NCBI GenBank assembly: GCA_030432875.1
Contig: JAUILP010000039.1
Location: 1-33,758 of the forward strand
DNA: 33,758 bases
Reading direction: 5' to 3'
Source: Oligoflexia bacterium
GTDB taxonomy: Bacteria > Bdellovibrionota_B > Oligoflexia > Oligoflexales > JAGOVF01
Shown: piece after piece, positions 25,336 to 33,646 of the stretch
Position numbering within the stretch: the stretch's first letter is position 1
Layout of the letters: every line of letters starts with the position of its first letter
The notes under the pieces: model-generated
What the model saw: only the letters and a program-made list of their open reading frames with translations
The model's database searches: none
Told to the model about the DNA's origin: nothing
Made by a program: the position numbers and the translations under genes

Positions 25336-26142
25336 ATGATGAAAACTTTTAAAGGCCTATTACTTATAGGCGCTGCGCTAATGGGTCAGCATTTGTTTGC
25401 TGTATCGCCTGATGTCCTTAAGTATCCGGCAATGCCGTCACCTAACCGCTGTACGGAACAGTGGGGACCGGATTATTTTTTGCGTAGTAACGGTTACTGC
25501 CAGGCCTGCTCTACCGTCGGTGAAGAATACCAAATTTATTATGGTATTTGTGATTACGTTGATAGTATTTCTCTCACCGGCATTCCTGTGGAGATCACCT
25601 GCGGCGATAAAAGACCAATGGATTCTCTTACCATTTGTAGGTTAGAGCAGGAAATAGCTTCGGCAATGATCATTAAAGAAAGCAGCGGCTACGGTGTAAA
25701 ATGTGCCTTCAATAAAAACTGGGGACATAACCAGGACTACATTTGGACAACCCATGGATGTCAGGCGACATTCAAGGTATGTCTCAATGATGGTGTTTGT
25801 AAGCTCACGCCAGCCGTTACGCCGACTCCTGTAAAAGTCTGCCATAAATACCGTCCAGGAGGCTGGATTGCTTACAAAGTTGTTTCAGGAGATACCCTGT
25901 CTTCTTTGGCAGCACGCACGGGATCATGGACCTCTCAGCTCAAAGAAGTTAATTGTATTAGCGATATAAACCATATCATCGCGGGAACATACCTGTATTT
26001 GCCCCGTTATCCCGTTCCCGTCATCACCATAATTCCTGGAGAGGACACAATTGGTATATTTCCTATAGATGGTGGTGATCTTTCGGGTGGTCGTGATCCC
26101 GTTGATGGTGACCCAGGGGATTTGATAATTTTGGTCGATTAA
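25336..26142 (+). CDS. Secreted LysM protein with Cys-rich DUF3011-like region
   Basis: 268 residues. The signal peptide ends near residue 22 (LFA/VS). The mature N-terminal part is cysteine-rich. Residues about 86-149 (VEITC ... NWGHNQDYIWTTHGCQATFKV) resemble the DUF3011 pattern of C, then W-G-x-x-x-x-x-I-W-x-x-x-G-C-x-A-x-F. This is by eye and needs a profile search. A LysM domain (179-224, YKVVSGDTLSSLAARTG ... IIAGTYLYLPR) should bind peptidoglycan or another N-acetylglucosamine polymer. The C-terminus is a Gly/Asp-rich tail. Strong Shine-Dalgarno (AGGAGGG) and a strong downstream terminator suggest a single, well-expressed gene. Confidence 0.85.
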   Translation: MMKTFKGLLLIGAALMGQHLFAVSPDVLKYPAMPSPNRCTEQWGPDYFLRSNGYCQACSTVGEEYQIYYGICDYVDSISLTGIPVEITCGDKRPMDSLTICRLEQEIASAMIIKESSGYGVKCAFNKNWGHNQDYIWTTHGCQATFKVCLNDGVCKLTPAVTPTPVKVCHKYRPGGWIAYKVVSGDTLSSLAARTGSWTSQLKEVNCISDINHIIAGTYLYLPRYPVPVITIIPGEDTIGIFPIDGGDLSGGRDPVDGDPGDLIILVD

Positions 26143-26185
26143 CCGATTCTTAGGGTTTTTTTGCGCTGGTGAAAAGCTCATTAAC

Positions 26186-26217
26186 ATGGCTGCTTATTAT
26201 TAGGCAGCCATTTTTTA
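26186..26217 (+). terminator. Strong rho-independent terminator
   Basis: ATGGCTGC pairs with GCAGCCAT (8 bp) around a 10-base loop, followed by a run of six to seven T. It lies about 44 bp after the LysM-protein stop. Confidence 0.85.
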
Positions 26218-26592
26218 TTTGACGACTTTTCATAAGGTAGTCTCGGACTATTCAATAGCCAGAGGCAATCGCGAAAATCCCAAATTTACTGTACAGAACA
26301 AGTCGTGAGTTTTTTGTTATATAAGTCTGGTGTTTCACCAAACTCAGAAAATTGATTAATAATAAAAACCAGAAAATGTACCCTTTTGGGTACAGAGCGC
26401 TAAAGTAATTTAATGACAAATTTGCTTAATGAAATATGCGGTTAAGGTCCTCGTGCTCTTTAAGGTAGCGAGCATAATTTCTGGGCATCGAAGAAATTGC
26501 TAAATGTTATATAAAGTATTTTGGGGTGGGGACTTGGGTGAGAAATAAACAAGGTGGTTTGGTAGGGCGCACGTGCTAAAAAACCGCGATGC

Positions 26593-26621
26593 TTTACCTG
26601 GGGACTTCCTTTGTTTATAAT
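26593..26621 (+). promoter_or_regulatory. Predicted sigma-70 promoter
   Basis: TTTACC (4 of 6), a 17-bp spacer and a perfect TATAAT at 26616-26621. The transcript would start near 26628, about 45 bp before the PA14 lipoprotein ATG. Confidence 0.5.
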
Positions 26622-26672
26622 AGAATCTGTCTTTCATTTACTTTTTTTTTCTTTTAAGGGGGCCTTTTGACT

Positions 26673-27827
26673 ATGCGCCTAATTCTATTGTTAATTTTTC
26701 CAGTTATTTTTAGCTGTCAGTCTTTAACCAAATCAAGTGATCTTAAGGAAAACTGGGAGCACCGAAATTTCCTTGTAAGTAATGCGGCGGCGATAGAAGA
26801 GGCTATTAGGACTTCGGATCAACTTCAGTGTAATGTCGGCACATATCCAAAAAATCATGCTTTATATCAATACATAGTGGCTACCTCCCCCCAAAAACCA
26901 GATTTCACGGTCATTTCTCCCGAATTATTCTTTAATGTAAACGGTGCTCAAGTTGGGGTACAATTAGGTCAGAATGTGCATGGAAAAAATTATATTTTTG
27001 CATTTGTTAATGAAAACCAGGATTGGAACACCATCCATTTTTGGCAAGCTGGCGCGGGAATTTGTCCAAACGGTACGCCACCCATTGTACCTCAGCCACC
27101 GCCCCAAGTTAATTGTTCGGGTGATCAGGCCTGGAATGCAACCTTTTTTAATAATTGGGATTTTTCAGGCATCAGCACTGTAGCACCAAACAAAATTTGC
27201 GGATCTCAGCTTCACTGGAAAGTCTCAGGTTCTCCAAATAATGAAGTATCAGACGATTTTAGCGCTTACTTTGAAGCTGACAGAAACTTTGAAAACGGGG
27301 AATATAGTCTTTCTTTGCAAGCTGATGACGGTGCTACCCTTTATTTATTCAGGGACGGAGAAGTTCCAAATTCTAGCAATGAGGTTTTAATATCCTCCGA
27401 AAATTCCAAAAGGAGCGTGACGCGTTCTCTTTCTGGAAATTACCATATAAAAATTAATTTTGTGGATATGGGAGGAGACGCTGAGATACATTTTGCTTGG
27501 GAGCGTTTATGTGGGGATCCGACAGCCAATATTTGGCTTTCTAATATTCCTCGTGATCGTTGGGCTAATATTTATTATAAAGATCCAGGGGATAAACAAT
27601 GGAAGTCTGCTTTAGGTGTAAAACAAAATGGTTCTCCACAAGGTGTTGGTCCGAGTATTGGCGAAAATAAACTTGCCGGTATGCCCTTAAAATGTGATTG
27701 GGGTAGCGGAGGAAAAACCCCATACAAAGTGATCATCGATGGTAAGGAAAAATGCTTCGACCTAAGGCCCGGCCAAGATTATCATCTAGATCACAATAAT
27801 GACATTGATGTTTGTCAAATACCGTGA
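26673..27827 (+). CDS. PA14-domain lipoprotein
   Basis: 384 residues from the ATG at 26673 (AAGGGGG 10 bp upstream); an in-frame TTG two codons earlier is too close to that site. The lipobox is I-F-S-C with the lipidated cysteine at 15. After a region of about 130 residues and a Pro-rich linker, residues about 150-278 form a PA14-like domain: WNATFFNNWDFSG, FSAYFEADRNF, YSLSLQADDGATLYLFRDG and HFAWERL. PA14 domains bind carbohydrates, often through the Asp-Asp-Gly calcium motif seen here. A C-terminal 100-residue unit with DRWANIYYKDPGD is unrecognised. It is likely an outer-membrane or surface adhesin-type protein. A strong terminator follows. Confidence 0.8.
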   Translation: MRLILLLIFPVIFSCQSLTKSSDLKENWEHRNFLVSNAAAIEEAIRTSDQLQCNVGTYPKNHALYQYIVATSPQKPDFTVISPELFFNVNGAQVGVQLGQNVHGKNYIFAFVNENQDWNTIHFWQAGAGICPNGTPPIVPQPPPQVNCSGDQAWNATFFNNWDFSGISTVAPNKICGSQLHWKVSGSPNNEVSDDFSAYFEADRNFENGEYSLSLQADDGATLYLFRDGEVPNSSNEVLISSENSKRSVTRSLSGNYHIKINFVDMGGDAEIHFAWERLCGDPTANIWLSNIPRDRWANIYYKDPGDKQWKSALGVKQNGSPQGVGPSIGENKLAGMPLKCDWGSGGKTPYKVIIDGKEKCFDLRPGQDYHLDHNNDIDVCQIP

Positions 27828-27953
27828 AACTTTCCCTAACGGAGTGAATTTAGGCATAGAGCTTTCAGGAAAAGATGTTCCACCTAAACATGTCACCACG
27901 AGTAATTTTATATATGGGCGCTTCTGATGGGAGGCGCTAAAATTAATGATGAT

Positions 27954-27976
27954 GCCCGCCGCAAGGCGGGCTTTTT
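27954..27976 (+). terminator. Strong rho-independent terminator with GCAA tetraloop
   Basis: GCCCGCC and GGCGGGC form a 7-bp all-GC stem closed by GCAA, followed by five T. It lies about 127 bp after the PA14 lipoprotein stop. Confidence 0.9.
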
Positions 27977-28192
27977 AGTTAGGAGTAGCTTTTACCTAAC
28001 CGCCCCGCCTTACGGCATACAAACTTCTTGGGAAAAATATCGTCTTTTTGCCTCATTCCTTACGCAATCTATTTTCATACCGGTTAAATTCTCACCCACT
28101 TTTCACCCTAAATTTAAAAAGGAAACTCAAGATATAACATACTATTACTAGGATGGTTTTAAGAAACCGCGCGGTGAGATTTCCCATTTCGA

Positions 28193-28221
28193 TTGATTTT
28201 TTAGCCTTATTATGATATAAG
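28193..28221 (+). promoter_or_regulatory. Predicted sigma-70 promoter of the vWA operon
   Basis: TTGATT (4 of 6), a 17-bp spacer and TATAAG (5 of 6). The transcript would start near 28228, leaving a leader of about 120 bases before the vWA-protein ATG at 28351. Confidence 0.5.
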
Positions 28222-28350
28222 CCGCCAGGGTGTTTACAGGATGTAAAATATATCGTTAACATTTTACAAACTATGTCTACAACTCCTTTCGCAAATTTTA
28301 TACCATCACGGCAGTTATCGGATAATAAACAATTTGATGAAAGGATTACT

Positions 28351-29181
28351 ATGAGCGGGCAAATGAAAAAAATTCAAAGTCATGTTAAAAAAATTTCCTG
28401 TGCTGCCTCGGTACTATTTGTACTAGGTACCCCAATAAATCATGCGTATGCACAAGAAAGTCTGAAAAAATTAGATATTTTGCTGGTTGTTGACAATTCT
28501 GGCTCTATGAGTGAAGAGCAAGAACATCTATCTCAAAAAATAAACTATCTGTTTCACTATTTAAAGGGTGTCGACTGGCAAATTAATATCATCACCTCAG
28601 ATTCCCCCTGTTCCCTAGACGCGTCACTCCCCATAAAAGCTGATCAATACGTTGAAGCGACAAAAAGAGATCTAGAATATTTGGTGCGCACTGGGGTCGC
28701 TGGACAAGAGGAAAAACCACTCAGTATGGTAGCTCATCATGTGAATAATGACATAGGCTTTCCTTGCCGCGATCCAGGTTCTTGGCTTAGAGCGGATGCA
28801 AAGCTCGCCATAATTATCTTGACCGATGAAGAAGAAAGCAAACTTGAATTTACCTATAGTTATAAATCTCACGATTCTGTCGGTTCAAAAATTGAAGTAA
28901 CTGATAAATATTTATCGGCAGAGGATTTTTTAAAACGACTAAAGGAAGCGCATTATATCCCTAGAGAAATGGTACGAGTGTACGGAATGATGAACCCCTT
29001 TAATATTGGAAAATGTGGAAGTGTGTTCCCCGACGAGAATGGCGAATTTGATAGAGATATATTTGATGCGATAGGTTATACCCACGGAAAATGGACCAGT
29101 GTTTGCACTGATGATTTTGGTCCTGGACTCCTAATGATATCCAATAATCTTAAACGCTTTGCTAGCAGCGAGCCAAAATAA
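28351..29181 (+). CDS. Secreted von Willebrand factor A domain protein
   Basis: 276 residues from the ATG at 28351, which has AAGGA 5 bp upstream. The frame is open to 28273, but that would put 26 residues before the signal peptide. The signal peptide ends AYAQ (about residue 36). The vWA domain begins at once: LDILLVVDNSGSMSEEQ, with Asp48, Ser50 and Ser52 as the DxSxS half of the metal-ion-dependent adhesion site. LAIIILTDEEES supplies the later Asp. Six to seven cysteines suggest disulfides. vWA domains mediate metal-dependent protein binding. It is the first gene of an operon with an HExxH lipoprotein and a TIGR02147 regulator, so a sensing or binding role is possible. Confidence 0.85.
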   Translation: MSGQMKKIQSHVKKISCAASVLFVLGTPINHAYAQESLKKLDILLVVDNSGSMSEEQEHLSQKINYLFHYLKGVDWQINIITSDSPCSLDASLPIKADQYVEATKRDLEYLVRTGVAGQEEKPLSMVAHHVNNDIGFPCRDPGSWLRADAKLAIIILTDEEESKLEFTYSYKSHDSVGSKIEVTDKYLSAEDFLKRLKEAHYIPREMVRVYGMMNPFNIGKCGSVFPDENGEFDRDIFDAIGYTHGKWTSVCTDDFGPGLLMISNNLKRFASSEPK

Positions 29182-29182
29182 T

Positions 29183-30817
29183 ATGACCATAAATCTCCTC
29201 ATTTTAGGACTACTCGCCGGATGCTCGGCACTCCCGCAAAATATGCGGCATGGTGATCAAAAGGACCACAATGATGCCATGATTTCTGATCAGGGTAATG
29301 TTGATAGCCCTAATAGCGATGCCAAGGAATTTGGAGACGAAACCATTGTGGTTTCCGGTACAGAACATACGGTGATAACATCATCTCCTGCGCTTCATGA
29401 TGACGGCCCAAGTCCTAAAGAGACCGTGATGCTCACTGCCGCCTTAGATAATGGCGGAGGAGTTATTGACACTTCTGGAGGTGATCCTGATTACATTGAT
29501 GAAGAAAGCTTAGACGCTCTAATTGAAGCTCTACCCAGTACCATTAAAGCCGTTTTTAGGCGTTTAGACTTATTTCTTAAAGTCGATTCAGGGATCGACT
29601 TCAGTCGCCAGAGTTATCTCACCGAAGCGTTAAAATTGCTTAAGGGCAGTTTTTTGCAGAGGCGGGATTCACGGACTGAAAAAGAGGATATTTTTGCTTT
29701 AATGGAGCAAAATAAAATCAAGATTACTCGCCAGGATCTGCCCTGCAAAGTTGGCGACGATCACAAGACTGCGACGATTGATACCCAAGGAAATATTTGT
29801 TTAGACCGTCGCAAACTCCTTTCCTTACCAAAGCTAGGTTTTGAACAACAATTCGTTTCTCTTATCATTCATGAAATTGCGCACTATTATGGTTTTGGTG
29901 AGTCCGATGCCGACATCATTCAGAGATTTTTTATATATGCGCCGTCTCTAATCATTGATGTCAGTGACGAAGCGGATCTTGAAACCGCTATCCTAAAAAA
30001 CTTTGGGGAATTTACCGATTTTATAGTGAACCAAGACTTGGGAGAAAAGAGCCAGAAAGATCTTTGTCAGTTGATCGTTGCGCAGGGCAAGGATTTACAA
30101 ACCCGGTTTATGAACCTCCAAACTCGCGTATTGCTGACCGCAGCGTTGAATCAATCTTTGCAGGATATTACCAATTCTGTTGCGATTTTTTGCCCCAAAT
30201 ATATCCCAGATTACAATGATCGTAGCCTGGAGTTTCGCGCTCAAATAAGCCAGGATATTGTGTCGTGGTACGATGTGTTGCGGTCACTTAAGCTCGCAGG
30301 TCTTGCCTTTTTAGGGGGTGACCTGGGATCCCAACATTTTGACCAAAAGGAAGTCATCAAGAAATTGCTCGCGCAGCACGCCATGATATCTCAATATAAA
30401 ATTGCCCAGTTGCCTTGGTCAGCTTCTCCTCTATCACCTGAAGATGGCTTTTTTTGTAATATTTTTAAGGGCGATGATATCTTAGATATCCCGGTATTAG
30501 GTGAAAATAGTGATGCAGAGTTTACCTCGAATGTGGGCATTTATTTAAGCACTTTTCCGACCCTTCATCCAAGGGGCGTTCGCGAATATATGCAGACCGC
30601 AAATTTGAGGTTTTCTGAGAAGCTTAGCTACGAAGAATTTTTTAATGTCGCAGGGCAGCTGAGCGAGCTTGATTTTATGGAAAATGATCAAACCCTTTCA
30701 ATCAGTTTAATTAATGAAATAAGACCTTACGCACAAATGAGCATGCTTGAACCCACAAAGGAAGATGCTCAGGAAGTCGCTATGAAAAAAGGGAGGTTTA
30801 TGTGCGCGCTGCCGTAA
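29183..30817 (+). CDS. Lipoprotein with HExxH zinc-protease-like motif
   Basis: 544 residues from the ATG at 29183, one base after the vWA stop. An earlier TTG at 29159 would add eight residues inside the vWA gene. The lipobox is L-A-G-C with the lipidated cysteine at 14. A Ser/Asp-rich, probably disordered stretch covers residues 20-115. The motif H230-E-I-A-H234-Y-Y-G-F-G-E-S-D-A follows a strand, giving HExxHxxGxxExD. This resembles a zinc metallopeptidase site with a third ligand close by (Glu or Asp at 240-242), but the rest matches no family I know. The end overlaps the regulator gene by 16 bp. It is possibly a surface protease or a zinc-binding protein working with the vWA product. Confidence 0.7.
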   Translation: MTINLLILGLLAGCSALPQNMRHGDQKDHNDAMISDQGNVDSPNSDAKEFGDETIVVSGTEHTVITSSPALHDDGPSPKETVMLTAALDNGGGVIDTSGGDPDYIDEESLDALIEALPSTIKAVFRRLDLFLKVDSGIDFSRQSYLTEALKLLKGSFLQRRDSRTEKEDIFALMEQNKIKITRQDLPCKVGDDHKTATIDTQGNICLDRRKLLSLPKLGFEQQFVSLIIHEIAHYYGFGESDADIIQRFFIYAPSLIIDVSDEADLETAILKNFGEFTDFIVNQDLGEKSQKDLCQLIVAQGKDLQTRFMNLQTRVLLTAALNQSLQDITNSVAIFCPKYIPDYNDRSLEFRAQISQDIVSWYDVLRSLKLAGLAFLGGDLGSQHFDQKEVIKKLLAQHAMISQYKIAQLPWSASPLSPEDGFFCNIFKGDDILDIPVLGENSDAEFTSNVGIYLSTFPTLHPRGVREYMQTANLRFSEKLSYEEFFNVAGQLSELDFMENDQTLSISLINEIRPYAQMSMLEPTKEDAQEVAMKKGRFMCALP

Positions 30818-31659
30818 CAAATGCTCCCATTGCCCTCGATAAACACATAAATATTTTTGCCTATGATGACTACAAAGAATTCGTGCTTAACCGCATGAAG
30901 CTTTATCCCAACGAAGGCTATGGGCAGTTTCGCAAATTCGCAAAGGCGCTCAACATGAGTACCGCGTCTGTCAGCCTTATTTTTAAAGGGGATCGTCATC
31001 TGATGGAGGAAAAAGCCCTTGAAGCGGCACTTTATTTCGGTTTGTCAGGACGTAAAACCGATTATTTTTTGCTTCTTGTGCAGTATGCGGTTGCGGGTAG
31101 CGCTAAACTAAAAAAATATTATCAAGAAAAAATAGCGCAGATGCGCGAGCAACAAAATAAACTCGCAAACCGCGTGGTTACAAATTTGAGTTTAAGTGAG
31201 CATGATAAGGCCATTTATTATAGCGAATGGCTCTATGCCGCAATAAGGGTGTGCTTAGCACTGCCAAATTGCCAGTCTGTCGATGCTATCAGTCAAGTTC
31301 TTAAGGTCTCGCCCATGCGGGTGTCGCAAGCGTTAGAATTTCTCGTCTCTGTCGGTATCATCAATGAAAAACAGGGGACGTACCATGTCAACGAAGTTGA
31401 CTTTCACCTAGAACCAGATTCCCCTTATATTATGCAGCGGCAGCTACAGTGGCGCATTAAAGCGATGCGCTTTATGGAGGAAAATCGTCTTTATGATCAT
31501 AAGGGATTTTTTTTCACGGCTCCCATGAGTATCTCTAAAAAATCTGCAGACGAGTTTCATGCAAAAATTATTGATTTAATACTTTCTTTAAAAGAAAGCG
31601 TTGCTAAAGAAAAACCCGAAGTCCTTTTTAACTTCAATATTGACTGGTTTCCGTTTTGA
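30802..31659 (+). CDS. TIGR02147-family (DUF4423) putative transcriptional regulator
   Basis: 285 residues. The start is a GTG at 30802 with GGGAGG 5 bp upstream, overlapping the HExxH lipoprotein gene by 16 bp. Residues 18-80 form a helix-turn-helix-like unit: DYKEFVLNRMKLYPN, FRKFAKALNMSTASVSLIFKGDRHL, then KALEAALYFGLSGRKTDYFLLLVQYA. This is the opening of TIGR02147 proteins, found in many copies in Fibrobacter and Bdellovibrio-like bacteria. A second winged-helix-like part (about 175-205) and an ending around FNFNIDWFPF also fit the family. Its targets are unknown; being the last gene of the operon, it may control it. Confidence 0.85.
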   Translation: MRAAVTNAPIALDKHINIFAYDDYKEFVLNRMKLYPNEGYGQFRKFAKALNMSTASVSLIFKGDRHLMEEKALEAALYFGLSGRKTDYFLLLVQYAVAGSAKLKKYYQEKIAQMREQQNKLANRVVTNLSLSEHDKAIYYSEWLYAAIRVCLALPNCQSVDAISQVLKVSPMRVSQALEFLVSVGIINEKQGTYHVNEVDFHLEPDSPYIMQRQLQWRIKAMRFMEENRLYDHKGFFFTAPMSISKKSADEFHAKIIDLILSLKESVAKEKPEVLFNFNIDWFPF

Positions 31660-31787
31660 ATCACCATTCAAATTTAATGGCCTTGCTAAATTATAATTCC
31701 CCTTGAAGAATGCTTATGCCATAAATTGCTATTTTTCCTTAATAAATATTTCATTTTTATGTCTCCACATTAGGGGCAGTTGACGTT

Positions 31788-32288
31788 TCATAAAGGTAGC
31801 CACATTATCGTGCAGCCAGGTGCGATCATTCTTTCGTAATTCCTCTTTAATTTTTCATAGCGTGTAGCAACAGATCGAAAGTGCTAGAGTTTACCAAAGG
31901 CATTTTTTTGGGCGAGATATCGCTATTTATAGAGGCAACAATCGATATCATCATTGCCGACTTTGGCGTTATCTTTTCGAGGGATGACTGCACTTGCTCC
32001 TTTCTCTGCAATCTGAGTTCGGAGAGGTTCACTGTCATAGCCTCGGTCAGCAATGATATATTCTACATATTTAAGCTTCGTCACGAGATTCGGAGCGATC
32101 TTACAGTCAGGGACTTGACCGCCTGTTATTTCAAAGTGAATTGGTAAACCGAATGCGTCGACAGCCATGTGAACTTTTGTATTTGGTGCGAGTTTGTGAG
32201 CAATTGTTACGTCGTCAAAATTTATAGCCGACATTGCCGGTCGATCGCCTCGACACTTAACACGAGCTTTGCTCGAAGCAAAATTACA
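31788..32288 (-). pseudogene. IS5-family transposase remnant with two in-frame stop codons
   Basis: The minus-strand frame 32234-31923 is open and reads as the DDE catalytic core of an IS5-type transposase: KVHMAVDAFGLPIHFEITGG, IIADRGYDSEPLRTQI and VIPRKDN. The same frame continues past TAG at 31923-31925 and TAG at 31884-31886. It still encodes matching family sequence (NAFGKL, HFRSVATRYEKLKRNYE, MIAPGCTIMWLPL) up to a TGA at 31788. So two nonsense changes, with no frameshift, inactivated it. The 5' part, including the first catalytic Asp region, is missing or diverged beyond about 32200. Non-functional. Confidence 0.88.
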
Positions 32289-32454
32289 TTATGTTTCTAG
32301 CTACCATGAACTTAGTTGGGCGTATTTGTGTTTACAAAAAATTGGTAAACACTTTTATAAAAACAAAACCAAAAAAATATTGTAGTGCGGCTATTTTTTT
32401 AGTAATTGTCGAGCGTCAAAGACCTTGCAATTTTTTTTAATTATGGAGTTTAAA
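32289..32454. other. Leader region of the small secreted-protein gene
   Basis: AT-rich. A possible -35 TTTACA at 32331-32336 and TATA-like hexamer at about 32355 could serve the next gene, but the match is weak. Confidence 0.3.
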
Positions 32455-32916
32455 ATGAAACGTTATTTTACTAACACAAAAATGTTGTTAATATTGGGAC
32501 TTTTAGCTGGTCCAGCATTTGCTCAATTTGGTTACGATACTCTTCCTTGTGATCAAATGGGAGATATAGCATTAAAAACGTTGTGTAAACAAAATGAATT
32601 AATTATCGGTTATCTTGCAGGTCAATGTTCAAGTGGCTCTGGAGGTTTCGTAACTATGGATATGTACGATGGAGGCTATTGTACTGGAGATATTGTTGGC
32701 TCTGTTGCTGTGGAAAAAAACGCTAATCTTGAAAAAGTCAAAGATGTTTGCTCCGTAGCAAAATTACAGTCGGAATCTGGGCTTCAAAGAGCTGAATATT
32801 GGAATTCCGCGAAATTTGTGGGTTCAGGTGGAACTAAGTGTGTATATTTGGGAAGTGATACAACCTGGGGCGTTCTTAGTGGCCGTTGTGTTAGCTTTTT
32901 AACTTCCCATTTATAG
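32455..32916 (+). CDS. Small secreted Cys-rich protein, unknown function
   Basis: 153 residues from the ATG at 32455, which has GGAG 6 bp upstream; an upstream TTG at 32425 lacks this. The signal peptide ends G-P-A-F-A before Gln24. Seven cysteines in the mature part (32, 44, 58, 76, 99, 129, 145) suggest extracytoplasmic disulfides. The product is Gly/Ser-rich. I recognise no family. The codons look more AT-rich than in the metabolic genes, and the gene sits between two transposase remnants, so transfer is plausible but unproven. Confidence 0.7.
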   Translation: MKRYFTNTKMLLILGLLAGPAFAQFGYDTLPCDQMGDIALKTLCKQNELIIGYLAGQCSSGSGGFVTMDMYDGGYCTGDIVGSVAVEKNANLEKVKDVCSVAKLQSESGLQRAEYWNSAKFVGSGGTKCVYLGSDTTWGVLSGRCVSFLTSHL

Positions 32917-33253
32917 AGAAACACGTCAGGTAAGGGAAGGTGTCACTTCTAGGCCTCCCAGCATGGGGCGGTAGGACATTCAATGCCATTTTTTAAAAAG
33001 ACATTTCCATTTTGTGCCATCATTTTTCATTTAGGTTTCAGCTGATTTTTTAAAGCTCAATTGACTGGATGGGGTTTCTATAGCGAATTAGTGGGTCTAT
33101 TCATTATTTTTATGATTTTAGGTAATAGTGATCTGATGCCGATTGATTTCAATGAATCAAATCGTCAGAACATTCTGTAGGAGTATACGCGCCAATGTCA
33201 ATGAATTGGGGCACCCAGCGAGTAATCGTTGGTGGTGCTCTTGATGGAGGCTC
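32917..33253. other. Non-coding stretch, possibly an insertion-sequence end
   Basis: No ORF was called. Bases about 32970-33030 contain two related blocks, GACATTCAATGCCATTTTT and GACATTTCCATTTTGTGCCATC, after GGTGTCACTT. Such repeated GACATT/GCCAT blocks recall the ends of IS21-type elements; this is a resemblance only. A 6-bp inverted repeat, TTGATT/AATCAA, lies near 33143-33160. The minus-strand frame of the downstream transposase remnant stays open for about 35 codons after its stop, with no recognisable sequence. Confidence 0.35.
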
Positions 33254-33646
33254 TTAATCTACATTAATATGTGTTAGATATCGCTTTCTCTTCAGGATCA
33301 ATTTTGGGTTTTTAGGCAACTTATTTTTCAGAGCCCGCACAGCTTTTTTTACAGCATCGGACAGTTTCTTATTGATCTGAAACAAACAAAGTTGATGGGC
33401 GACATTTGGCCAGACATCTTTAACAACTGCTGGTTAAAGAGCAAATTCATCTGTGACAAGCTGATCAGGCTCTCTCCCCAACTCTTTTAATTTTCTTAAG
33501 AGCGCGGCAACATCCAATGAATCAAAGGACTTTTCTTTAACAAGAAACCCAACCATGGAATCTGAATTTTGGGGAACTTCACCTTTCACGATGAATGATT
33601 GCATATAAAATTGTAAGTGATTAAGAGATGTATATAGGGCCTGTAC
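33254..33646 (-). pseudogene. DDE-type transposase fragment with a nonsense codon
   Basis: The minus-strand frame 33646-33254 translates to a transposase core segment: a strand SFIVKGEVP, then DSLDVAALLRKLKELGREPDQLVTDEFAL, stop, PAVVKDVWPNVAHQLCLFQINKKL and AVKKAVRALKNKLP. In related transposases the stretch reads T-D-G-S-x-L-Y-P-x-x-x-K-E-V-[FW]-P-x-x-x-H-Q-x-C-x-F-H. The TAA at 33434-33436 therefore replaces a tyrosine codon. An in-frame TGA at 33647-33649 cuts the 5' side. Family left unassigned. Non-functional. Confidence 0.75.

Larger units (their letters stand above)
26143..26672. other. Intergenic region with terminator and promoter
   Basis: About 530 bp without a credible gene. It holds the intrinsic terminator of the LysM gene (26186-26217) and, near the right end, a promoter for the PA14 lipoprotein. 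I saw nothing specific in the 370 bp between them. Confidence 0.6.
27828..28350. other. Intergenic region with terminator and promoter
   Basis: About 520 bp. It contains the terminator at 27954-27976 and the promoter at 28193-28221 described separately. A 74-codon ORF at 27927-28151 reads through the terminator hairpin and is not believed. Confidence 0.6.

Noticed and set aside
27927-28151. 74-codon ORF after the PA14 lipoprotein.
   Set aside because: It reads through a clear terminator hairpin and has no known motif.
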